A DNA stretch of 42,826 bases. It comes from a virus. This document shows positions 30,061 through 36,557 of the stretch, one piece after another. The notes below the pieces were generated by a model. The model saw nothing but the letters and a program-made list of their open reading frames with translations, searched no databases and was not told where the DNA came from. How positions within the stretch are numbered: position 1 is the stretch's first letter; every line of letters begins with the position of its first letter. The translations under genes and the position numbers were made by a program. The stretch lies in the IMG/VR virus record IMGVR_UViG_3300030090_001373, positions 1,157 through 43,982 of that record. One strand, 5' to 3'.

Positions 30061-30092
30061 AAGGGGTATTATATTTATTTATAGTACCCCTT
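30061..30092 (+). terminator. 13-bp hairpin after SSB: terminator or RBS-bridging fold
   Basis: Bases 30061-30073 pair with 30080-30092 (13 bp, one G-U) around a 6-base loop; the base of the stem is AAGGGG/CCCCTT. The following tract TATTTATGG is a poor U-run. An AAGGAG Shine-Dalgarno (30054-30059) lies just before the hairpin and the next ATG (30103) just after it. Folding would leave about 11 unpaired bases between them. Confidence 0.65.
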
Positions 30093-30102
30093 TATTTATG
30101 GT

Positions 30103-30954
30103 ATGAAAAAAATTGAAACTTTAGTAGAAGATATTAATAAATTATTTACATCAGAAGATCCACCAATTCCTGAGAAAGAAGTGGATAATTTGATAGATAC
30201 TTTTGCTGTATCTATTAAACAACATTTAAAAACATTCCTATATGAGATGCCAAGAGCAAATAAAAATTTAAGGTTATCTGTTATTGGTAGACCAGATAGA
30301 CAACTATGGTATGATATTAATGAGCCAAATGAAAAACCATTATCTTCTAGTTTAAGAATTAAATTTTTATATGGTTATCTTTTAGAAGAGTTATTAATAT
30401 TATTATCATCTGTTGCAGGACATAAAGTTACACATGAACAAAAAGAAGTTACTGTTGCAGGTATAAAAGGACATCAAGATTGTATGATTGATGGTGTTCT
30501 TGTTGATTGTAAAAGTGCATCATGGCGAGCCTTTCAAAAGTTTAAGAACAATGCTATATCTGAGGATGACCCCTTCGGTTACATAGCACAGATCTCTGCG
30601 TATGCTGAAGCTAATGGTGTAGATAAAGCAGCTTTCTTAGCTATTGATAAACAAAGTGGAGAGATATGTTTATCTCCTGTTAATTCATTGGAAATGATTA
30701 ATGCAAAGAAAAGAATTACACATCTTAAAAAAATTATCAAACATAAAACAGCACCTAGTAAATGTTTTGATGACCTGCCTGAAGGTAAGTCTGGGAATCG
30801 TAAGCTTGATGTTCGTTGCATTTTCTGTTCTCATAAGTCTAAGTGTTGGAGTGATGCTAATGATGGTAAAGGACTGCGTATCTTTCAGTATGAAAGGGGT
30901 AAGAAATATCTTACGCAAGTTAAAAGAGAACCTAATGTAACGGAGATTACATAG
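30103..30954 (+). CDS. PD-(D/E)XK exonuclease, RecB/Cas4-like (283 aa)
   Basis: The nuclease core has an Asp-rich strand GHQDCMIDGVLVDCKSAS (Asp126, Asp130, Asp135, Lys137 region) and a QISAYAEA helix with the motif-III Gln and Tyr. C-terminal Cys residues (CFDDLP, then CIFCSHKSKCW) are arranged like those of an iron-sulfur-stabilised Cas4/AddB-type nuclease. GIVS-like divergent ends are absent. In related phages this enzyme fills the role of T7 gp6, degrading host DNA and processing replication intermediates. No SD adjoins the ATG. Confidence 0.8.
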   Translation: MKKIETLVEDINKLFTSEDPPIPEKEVDNLIDTFAVSIKQHLKTFLYEMPRANKNLRLSVIGRPDRQLWYDINEPNEKPLSSSLRIKFLYGYLLEELLILLSSVAGHKVTHEQKEVTVAGIKGHQDCMIDGVLVDCKSASWRAFQKFKNNAISEDDPFGYIAQISAYAEANGVDKAAFLAIDKQSGEICLSPVNSLEMINAKKRITHLKKIIKHKTAPSKCFDDLPEGKSGNRKLDVRCIFCSHKSKCWSDANDGKGLRIFQYERGKKYLTQVKREPNVTEIT

Positions 30955-31661
30955 TGCAGAGTCATTGGGTTAGGTATGAAACTGAAGAACCTTTCGTGCC
31001 TAACCTAGGTAAGTTTGGATTTGTTTATATTATAACCAATACCGAATTAGATAAAGCATATGTAGGATGTAAGCAATATTTTATGGGTAAAAAGAAAACA
31101 CCTTCTAAATGGGAACAGTATACAGGTTCTTCTAAATATTTAAATGAAGATATAGAAAAAATAGGTAAAGAAAAATTTAAGTTTGAAGTTATAGCAGAGT
31201 ATAAAAACAAAAGAAGCCTACGTTATTATGAAGCATATTATCAAATTAAATGGAATGTACTTACTGCTGTGATAGAAGGTACAGATGAACCTGCTTACTA
31301 TAATTCATATGTCGGTGGTAAATTTTATAGACCTGTTGAAAGTTATAAAGATCCTGAGTATAGAAAAAATCTGAGTGATGCTAGAACAGGAAAAGCTGTA
31401 GGAGATAAAGCAGGTAGATACCAAGGTAAAGCAGAATTTTATCTTGATAATAAACTAATAAAAGTTGATTGTTTAGGTGCATGGTGTAATGAAAATGGGT
31501 ATGATCGAGGAGCTGTAAATGCTATAGCACGTACTACTAGAGATGGATTTGTTGTAGATAATTATCAACCAAGTGGTAAAAAAAGAGTATTATCTTGTAA
31601 AGGACCTTTAGGAACTATAACAAAAGTTAGAAGATTAAAATGGTTAGTTGACAATGACTGA
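30954..31661 (+). CDS. GIY-YIG-like endonuclease, GTG start (235 aa)
   Basis: Near residues 20-45, FGFVYIITNTELDKAYVGCKQY matches the GIY-YIG core of paired 'G-I/F-Y' and 'Y-V/I-G' strands. The helix SSKYLNEDIEKIGKEKFKFEVI and RSLRYYEAYYQIKWNV follow. The C-terminal part (GAWCNENGYDRGAVNAIARTTRDG) resembles a DNA-binding repeat of homing-type nucleases. Start is GTG overlapping the TAG of the exonuclease, with CGGAG upstream. It may act as a Holliday-junction or homing-type endonuclease; family assignment is moderate. Confidence 0.6.
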   Translation: MQSHWVRYETEEPFVPNLGKFGFVYIITNTELDKAYVGCKQYFMGKKKTPSKWEQYTGSSKYLNEDIEKIGKEKFKFEVIAEYKNKRSLRYYEAYYQIKWNVLTAVIEGTDEPAYYNSYVGGKFYRPVESYKDPEYRKNLSDARTGKAVGDKAGRYQGKAEFYLDNKLIKVDCLGAWCNENGYDRGAVNAIARTTRDGFVVDNYQPSGKKRVLSCKGPLGTITKVRRLKWLVDND

Positions 31662-31998
31662 TGAACCTGATATAATAGAGATTGAACAATTATTTTTATC
31701 AGAACCAGAGAGTTCAGAACGTCAGTTGTTTCTTTCTGTTATACTTCAGGCTCTGTTAGATGCAACAAAAGAAAAGATACCGAATGAAAAGATACGAACT
31801 ACATATGATAGAGATAGAGCTAAAGCATGGTTGTTATCAGAGGTAGGTGTAACCTGCCAAAACTTTGAAGATGTTTGTGATATGGCAGGAGTAAGTCCTC
31901 AAGTTACAAGAACTTTTGCATACAAGGTTGTTAAATCTAATAACAAAGATTTTATACGAAGAAGAATAAAAAATATTTTAGGAGATAAAGATGAGTAA
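31654..31998 (+). CDS. Helical protein with possible HTH (114 aa)
   Basis: MTDEPDIIEIEQLFLSEPES, a helical core (ERQLFLSVILQALLDATKEK), AKAWLLSEVGVTCQNFEDVCDMAG and VSPQVTRTFAYKVV, which resembles a helix-turn-helix. I chose the ATG at 31654; an upstream TTG at 31648 is possible. It overlaps the nuclease stop by 8 bases and the DUF3310 gene by 8. It may be a DNA-binding regulator. This is inferred from HTH-like sequence only. Confidence 0.55.
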   Translation: MTDEPDIIEIEQLFLSEPESSERQLFLSVILQALLDATKEKIPNEKIRTTYDRDRAKAWLLSEVGVTCQNFEDVCDMAGVSPQVTRTFAYKVVKSNNKDFIRRRIKNILGDKDE

Positions 31999-32302
31999 AG
32001 AAGATAGAGGATGGTCAACAGAAAGCCATGAACAATACATGGCTCGTAGAAGAGCAGAAGAAGAAATAATTTCAAAACAAAAATCACCTAAAGCAACTGA
32101 CCAACAAGTAGGTGGTAATCATTACAAAGGTTATGCTATACAACCTATACATTTTATTATGGAAAATGATTTAGGTTTTTGTGAAGGTAATATACTAAAA
32201 TATATAACTCGTTGGAAAGATAAAGGTGGTGTTGAAGATCTGAGAAAAGCAAAACACTATATGAATATGTTAATTGAATCTGCATTAGAAAAGGAAAAAT
32301 AA
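31991..32302 (+). CDS. DUF3310 / T7 gp1.7-like protein (103 aa)
   Basis: The C-terminal part carries VGGNHYKGYAIQPIHFIMEN, GNILKYITRWKDKGGVEDLRKAKHYMNMLIE. That is the DUF3310 consensus (VGG.HYK...IQP..FI, GN.IKY..R...K.G..DL.KA.HY). T7 gp1.7 has this core and is a nucleotide kinase; many family members have not been tested. Overlaps the HTH gene by 8 bases and lies just before RNR, which fits nucleotide metabolism. Confidence 0.8.
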   Translation: MSKEDRGWSTESHEQYMARRRAEEEIISKQKSPKATDQQVGGNHYKGYAIQPIHFIMENDLGFCEGNILKYITRWKDKGGVEDLRKAKHYMNMLIESALEKEK

Positions 32303-34237
32303 ATGGCATCATTATTAGGAAGTAATTATTTACCTACTGAATACCAATCATTTATACATATGTCTAGGTACTCACGTTGGTTAGAAGATAAAGGTAGAAG
32401 AGAAAGTTGGAGTGAAACTGTAAGTAGATTAATATCTTATTTTAAAAATCAAATAGATACAAATTATAAAGGTGTTATTAAAAATAAAGAATGGCAAGAG
32501 ATAGAAGAAGCTGTTCTATCATTACAAGTCATGCCATCTATGAGAGCATTAATGACTGCAGGTGGAGCATTAGATAGAGAGAATGTTGCTGCTTATAATT
32601 GTTCTTATATTCCTATTGATAGTCCAAAAGCATTTGATGAAGTGTTATATATACTTATGAATGGCACAGGTGTAGGGTTCTCTGTTGAAAGACAGTATGC
32701 TGACAAGCTTCCTACTATACCTGATCAAGAGTTTGAAAATACAGATGATGTTATTTCTGTTGCCGACTCTAAAGAAGGATGGGCAAGAGCATTTAGAGAT
32801 CTTATTTCTTTTTTATATACTGCACGTATACCTAAGATAAGTGTATCAAAGGTAAGACCTGCAGGTGCAAGATTAAAAACCTTTGGTGGTAGAGCTAGTG
32901 GACCTCAACCTCTTGTAGATTTATTTGATTTTACTATCAGTAAATTTAAAGAAGCTAAAGGCAGAAAGCTTTCCTCTATGGAATGCCATGATATTGTTTG
33001 TAAGACAGGTGAGGTAGTAGTTGTAGGTGGTGTACGTAGATCAGCACTTATATCTTTATCTAATTTATCTGACCAAAGAATACGTGGAGCTAAGATGGGT
33101 GAATGGTGGAATGAAAATCCACAAAGAGCATTAGCTAATAACTCTGTAGCTTATACAGAGAAACCTGATGTAGGTATCTTTATGAAAGAATGGCTATCAT
33201 TATATGAAAGTAAATCAGGTGAGAGAGGTATCTTTAATAGACAATCTGCTCAAGCAAAAGCTGCAGAGAATGGTAGAAGAGATGCATCCTGGGATTTTGG
33301 TACTAATCCTTGTAGTGAAATTATATTAAGACCTAATCAATTCTGTAACTTAACTGAAGTTGTATGTCGTTCTACTGATACTATGACTACACTAACAAAG
33401 AAAGTTAAGATCGCTACAATACTAGGTACAATACAATCTACCTTTACAAACTTTGGTTATCTTCGTAAGAGATGGCAGAATAATACAGAAGAAGAAAGAC
33501 TACTTGGTGTATCTCTTACAGGCATTATGGATTCTGTTGAGCTCAATACTATTGATGGACTTGCACCTCGATTAGAAGTGTTAAAGAAACATGCAGTAGA
33601 TACTAATAAAGAACTGGCTAAAAAATTAGGCATACCTCAGTCAACTGCTATTACGTGTGTTAAACCTTCAGGTACTGTTAGTCAATTAGTTGATAGTGCT
33701 AGTGGTATACATGCAAGACATAATCCTTATTATATTAGAACAGTAAGGGGTGATAACAAAGATCCATTGACAGAGTTTATGAAAGCATCTGGTATACCTA
33801 ATGAACCTGATTATTTAAAACCAGAACATACAACTGTATTTTCTTTTCCTATGATGTCACCTAAAGGTTCAGTATGTAGAAAAGATATGTCAGCTATTGA
33901 GCAATTAGAGATATGGAAATGTTATGCTCAACATTGGTGTGAACATAAACCTTCTGTAACTATATCAGTTAAAGAGGATGAGTGGATTCCTGTGGGTGCA
34001 TGGTGTTGGGAAAACTTTGAACATGTAAGTGGTATATCTTTCTTACCTTTCTCTGATCACACATATCAACAAGCACCTTATCAAGATATAGATGAGAAAA
34101 CTTATAAGAAATTAGTAAAAAGCATGCCAACAAATATTGATTGGGATAAACTACAAGACTTTGAAAAAGAAGATAATACGAAAGGATCACAAGAACTTGC
34201 ATGTACTGCAGGTGTATGTGAATTGGTGGACATATAA
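32303..34237 (+). CDS. nrdJ: Class II ribonucleotide reductase, B12-dependent (644 aa)
   Basis: Monomeric RTPR-like form. Cys100 (AAYNCSY), the N335-P-C337-S-E339 catalytic loop, Cys348 (NQFCNL) and the C-terminal C634-x4-C639 pair (ACTAGVCELVDI) are all present. Spacings (11 between the two loop Cys, 5 between tail Cys) equal those I recall for the Lactobacillus leichmannii enzyme. It reduces ribonucleotides with adenosylcobalamin to supply dNTPs during phage replication. No nrdB is needed. The host must make or import B12. Confidence 0.9.
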   Translation: MASLLGSNYLPTEYQSFIHMSRYSRWLEDKGRRESWSETVSRLISYFKNQIDTNYKGVIKNKEWQEIEEAVLSLQVMPSMRALMTAGGALDRENVAAYNCSYIPIDSPKAFDEVLYILMNGTGVGFSVERQYADKLPTIPDQEFENTDDVISVADSKEGWARAFRDLISFLYTARIPKISVSKVRPAGARLKTFGGRASGPQPLVDLFDFTISKFKEAKGRKLSSMECHDIVCKTGEVVVVGGVRRSALISLSNLSDQRIRGAKMGEWWNENPQRALANNSVAYTEKPDVGIFMKEWLSLYESKSGERGIFNRQSAQAKAAENGRRDASWDFGTNPCSEIILRPNQFCNLTEVVCRSTDTMTTLTKKVKIATILGTIQSTFTNFGYLRKRWQNNTEEERLLGVSLTGIMDSVELNTIDGLAPRLEVLKKHAVDTNKELAKKLGIPQSTAITCVKPSGTVSQLVDSASGIHARHNPYYIRTVRGDNKDPLTEFMKASGIPNEPDYLKPEHTTVFSFPMMSPKGSVCRKDMSAIEQLEIWKCYAQHWCEHKPSVTISVKEDEWIPVGAWCWENFEHVSGISFLPFSDHTYQQAPYQDIDEKTYKKLVKSMPTNIDWDKLQDFEKEDNTKGSQELACTAGVCELVDI

Positions 34238-34242
34238 TAGTT

Positions 34243-34698
34243 ATGGAAGTAATTCCTATTACATTAAAAAAAGCAAATGAGTTTGTTACTGTTTATCATA
34301 CGCATAATAAAAAAGTTGTTGGTTGTAAATTTTGTATTGGAGTTAATGTAAATAATGTATTAGAAGCTGTTGCTATTGTTGGTAGACCTGTTGCAAGAAA
34401 ATTAGATGATAGTTTTACAGTAGAAATTTTAAGGCTTTGTACAAAACAAAAAGGCATTAAAAATTTATGTAGTTTATTATATTCTAGGAGTTGGAAAATA
34501 TGGAAGTTGATGGGAGGAAAAAGAATAATTACCTATACATTAGAAAGTGAAAATGGAGCTAGTTTAAAAGCAAGTGGTTTTGTTATAACAGGTGAAGTAA
34601 AATCTTTTAAAAAAAATACAGGATGGACTAGCAGAACAAATAGAAAATGGCAACAAATACAAGAACAAAAAAGAATTAGATGGGAGTATGTAATATGA
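34243..34698 (+). CDS. GNAT-like acetyltransferase, XF1762-type (151 aa)
   Basis: TLKKANEFVTVYHTHNKKVVGCKFCIGVNV, EAVAIVGRPVARKLDDSFTVEILRLCTKQKGIKNLCSLLYSRSWKI and GGKRIITYTLESENGASLKASGF match the XF1762 family consensus, a GNAT-related group frequent in phages. The substrate is unknown. It starts 5 bases after the RNR stop and joins the next gene by ATGA. RNR and this gene occur together in many phages, so the link may be functional or positional. Confidence 0.7.
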   Translation: MEVIPITLKKANEFVTVYHTHNKKVVGCKFCIGVNVNNVLEAVAIVGRPVARKLDDSFTVEILRLCTKQKGIKNLCSLLYSRSWKIWKLMGGKRIITYTLESENGASLKASGFVITGEVKSFKKNTGWTSRTNRKWQQIQEQKRIRWEYVI

Positions 34699-34856
34699 CA
34701 AAAGAAAGTAAGCCTGCAATAGCTATAGAAGATGTTGCATTAATTAGAAAAGCTATAACATATTATCTTAATACTATGTTTCCAGTTGAGCAAGAAGAAC
34801 AAGAAAAGCTTATGAATATTTTTCATAGACTTGGAAGATTACAAAAAAGTTCTTGA
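34695..34856 (+). CDS. Small helical protein (53 aa)
   Basis: An ATGA-coupled frame: MTKESKPAIAIEDVALIRKA then ITYYLNTMFPVEQEEQEKLMNIFHRLGRLQKSS. It ends with its TGA inside the -35 box of the Hsp20 promoter. Helical, no recognised motif. The overlap with the upstream gene supports real translation. Confidence 0.5.
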   Translation: MTKESKPAIAIEDVALIRKAITYYLNTMFPVEQEEQEKLMNIFHRLGRLQKSS

Positions 34857-34881
34857 CATTTAAGATAAAATAGTTTATAAT
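34853..34881 (+). promoter_or_regulatory. Consensus sigma70 promoter of the Hsp20 gene
   Basis: TTGACA (34853-34858), 17 bp, TATAAT (34876-34881): both hexamers match the E. coli consensus. Predicted start near 34888, the first base of a hairpin. No sigma32-type sequence is visible. Confidence 0.85.
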
Positions 34882-34887
34882 ATAGTT

Positions 34888-34943
34888 ATAGAATGCCTTT
34901 ATGGATTCTATTATTATTAACTCGCTTATTAAGGAGAAACATT
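34888..34943 (+). promoter_or_regulatory. ROSE-like RNA thermometer in the Hsp20 leader
   Basis: The 56-nt leader folds into two hairpins. The first pairs ATAGAAT (34888-34894) with ATTCTAT (34905-34911). The second pairs CTC-g-CTT (34921-34927) with AAGGAG (34931-34936) around ATT, which hides the whole Shine-Dalgarno. Its left arm contains UCGCU, fitting the U-Y-G-C-U signature of ROSE thermometers, including the bulged G opposite the SD. ROSE elements control small heat-shock genes such as ibpA. This predicts that translation rises with temperature. Confidence 0.65.
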
Positions 34944-35360
34944 ATGCGAAACGAAATATTATTTAATACATTACCTAAGTTTTCTATAGGTTTTGATAGT
35001 TTATTTGATCAACTACATATGTTCCAGGATAAACAGGTAGATTCATATCCACCTCATAACATTATCAAGGAAGATGAAAATAAATTCTGTATTGAAATGG
35101 CTTTAGCAGGATTTAAAAAAGATGAAATCAAAGTAACGTGGCAAGAAGATTTGCTAACTGTCGAAGGAGATAGAGGTAAAAGAAATGATAATGAAAACTA
35201 TGTATATAAAAGTATAGGGCATAGGACTTTTAAAAAAATATTTTCATTGTCTGAACTCGTAGAAGTTATGGGTGCAAATTTTGAAGATGGTATATTGCAT
35301 ATTCATTTACAAAAGAATATACCTGAATCTCAAAAACCTAAAGTAATTTCTATAGAATAA
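34944..35360 (+). CDS. Small heat-shock protein, IbpA/Hsp20-like (138 aa)
   Basis: The N-terminal arm (MRNEILFNTLPKFSIGFDSLF) leads to an alpha-crystallin domain (YPPHNIIKEDENKFCIEMALAGFKKDEIKVTWQEDLLTVEGD, then YVYKSIGHRTFKKIFSLSELVEVMGANFEDGILHIHLQKNIPESQKPKVISIE). The ending resembles bacterial IbpA. It binds unfolding proteins without ATP. I chose the ATG at 34944 because AAGGAG lies 8 nt upstream; the in-frame ATG at 34893 is inside the leader. It has its own promoter and a downstream hairpin. Confidence 0.85.
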   Translation: MRNEILFNTLPKFSIGFDSLFDQLHMFQDKQVDSYPPHNIIKEDENKFCIEMALAGFKKDEIKVTWQEDLLTVEGDRGKRNDNENYVYKSIGHRTFKKIFSLSELVEVMGANFEDGILHIHLQKNIPESQKPKVISIE

Positions 35361-35369
35361 GGGATGGTG

Positions 35370-35405
35370 GGCAGAGGATTATTAACTTAGTTCTCTGCCT
35401 TATTA
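35370..35405 (+). terminator. Probable terminator after Hsp20
   Basis: GGCAGAG (35370-35376) pairs with CTCTGCC (35393-35399) around a 16-base loop, followed by TTATTAT. A moderate T-run; it lies directly after the Hsp20 stop, closing a single-gene unit. Confidence 0.6.
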
Positions 35406-35410
35406 TATGC

Positions 35411-35548
35411 ATGAGAAAAAATAGTTTTGAATTTAAAAAGTTAAATTTTTTTAAAAAGATTACTTCTATAGGTAATTCAAATAGAAGTAGACCAACTAAC
35501 AAACATAAAAAAAGAATGTTTAAAACATATAAAGGTCAAGGTAAATGA
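35411..35548 (+). CDS. Small basic conserved phage protein (45 aa)
   Basis: MRKNSFEFKKLNFFKKITSI then GNSNRSRPTNKHKKRMFKTYKGQGK. The pattern 'TSIGNS..SRP.NKHK.R.FK.Y.GQG' matches a small basic protein I recall near sugar or structural genes in other marine phages. It ends ATGA into the glycosyltransferase gene, supporting a real gene. Function unknown. Confidence 0.6.
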   Translation: MRKNSFEFKKLNFFKKITSIGNSNRSRPTNKHKKRMFKTYKGQGK

Positions 35549-36339
35549 AGAAACAACAACAAATTAATACAGTTTATATTGGATATGATGAAAGAGAAGA
35601 TACAGCTTATGAAGTTTTAAAATTTTCTATTGAACGTACAGCTTCGAAACCAATTCAAGTTCTACCATTGAAAAAAAATATACTAGAACGTATGGGAATT
35701 TATAATAGAAAATCAGAGATGATAAATGGACAACCTTATGATACAATAGATGGTAGACCTTTCTCTACTGATTTTAGTTTTAGTAGATTTTTAGTACCTG
35801 CTTTAAATATGTATCAAGGTAAAGCTTTATATATGGATTGTGATATGTATATACGTTCAGACATCTCAGAATTATTTGAGATATGTGATATGGATTATTA
35901 TCCTTTATGGTGTGTTCATCATAAGTATGAACCAGAAAAATCTGTAAAGATGGATGGCAAAGAACAACATCCTTACCCAAGAAAAAACTGGTCAAGTCTT
36001 ATGATGTTTAATTGTGGACATTCAGAAAATGCAAAGCTTACCCCTAAAGAAGTTAATACACAAACAGGTAGATGGTTACATAATTTTAGTTGGTTGCCTG
36101 ATAAAGAAGCAGACATAGGTAGAATACCTGAAGAATGGAATTGGTTAGATGGACATTCAGATCCAGAATTAAAAGCAAAGAATGTACACTTTACTACTGG
36201 AGGTCCTTGGTTTGAGAAATGGAAACCAAGAGTATCACATAGAGCAGATGGAGATTATGCTGTTGAATGGTGCAATGAAGCTAAGTGGTTACAAATTAAT
36301 GGCTACTTAGATCAAAATAAGGATTATATGATAAGATGA
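35545..36339 (+). CDS. GT8-like glycosyltransferase (264 aa)
   Basis: GT-A fold features: VYIGYDEREDTAYEVLKFSI, a hydrophobic strand ALYMDCDMYI with a D-x-D metal site at residues 98-100, and SLMMFNCGH, EADIGRIPEEWNWLDG and NVHFTTGGPWF, resembling GT8-type galactosyl or glucosyl transferases. It would move a sugar from a nucleotide-sugar to an unknown acceptor. It is the first gene of a cluster with a second putative transferase and two methyltransferase domains (to 39535), which points to modification of a virion or host surface glycan. Confidence 0.7.
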   Translation: MKKQQQINTVYIGYDEREDTAYEVLKFSIERTASKPIQVLPLKKNILERMGIYNRKSEMINGQPYDTIDGRPFSTDFSFSRFLVPALNMYQGKALYMDCDMYIRSDISELFEICDMDYYPLWCVHHKYEPEKSVKMDGKEQHPYPRKNWSSLMMFNCGHSENAKLTPKEVNTQTGRWLHNFSWLPDKEADIGRIPEEWNWLDGHSDPELKAKNVHFTTGGPWFEKWKPRVSHRADGDYAVEWCNEAKWLQINGYLDQNKDYMIR

Positions 36340-36557
36340 ATACATTAAAACAAAATTTATATCAAGCATTATATAATCATTACCAAGCTAAAAAAGATAA
36401 AGCTATGTTTCAATTAAATTTATCTTTTCAAAACCCTGTGGCAATAGGAGAACATCCACAGCTTGTTGATGATTGTATTAAATTAGTAGATGATGTTGCG
36501 TCTGCAGATGAATCTATTCAAACATTAGAAAGTTATTTTGGAGATATGAATGAGTGA
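36336..36557 (+). CDS. Small helical protein in the glycan cluster (73 aa)
   Basis: MNTLKQNLYQALYNHYQAKK then DKAMFQLNLSFQNPVAIGEHPQLVDDCIKLVDDVASADESIQTLESYFGDMNE. The heptad-like C-terminus suggests a small protein-binding helix. ATGA coupled to the upstream transferase and overlapping the large gene by 8 bases. It is probably translated with them; function unknown. Confidence 0.55.
   Translation: MNTLKQNLYQALYNHYQAKKDKAMFQLNLSFQNPVAIGEHPQLVDDCIKLVDDVASADESIQTLESYFGDMNE

Noticed and set aside
34893-34943. In-frame ATG at 34893 as the Hsp20 start
   Set aside because: It would add 17 Leu/Arg-rich residues from inside the structured leader, and has no SD. The ATG at 34944 has AAGGAG at good spacing.
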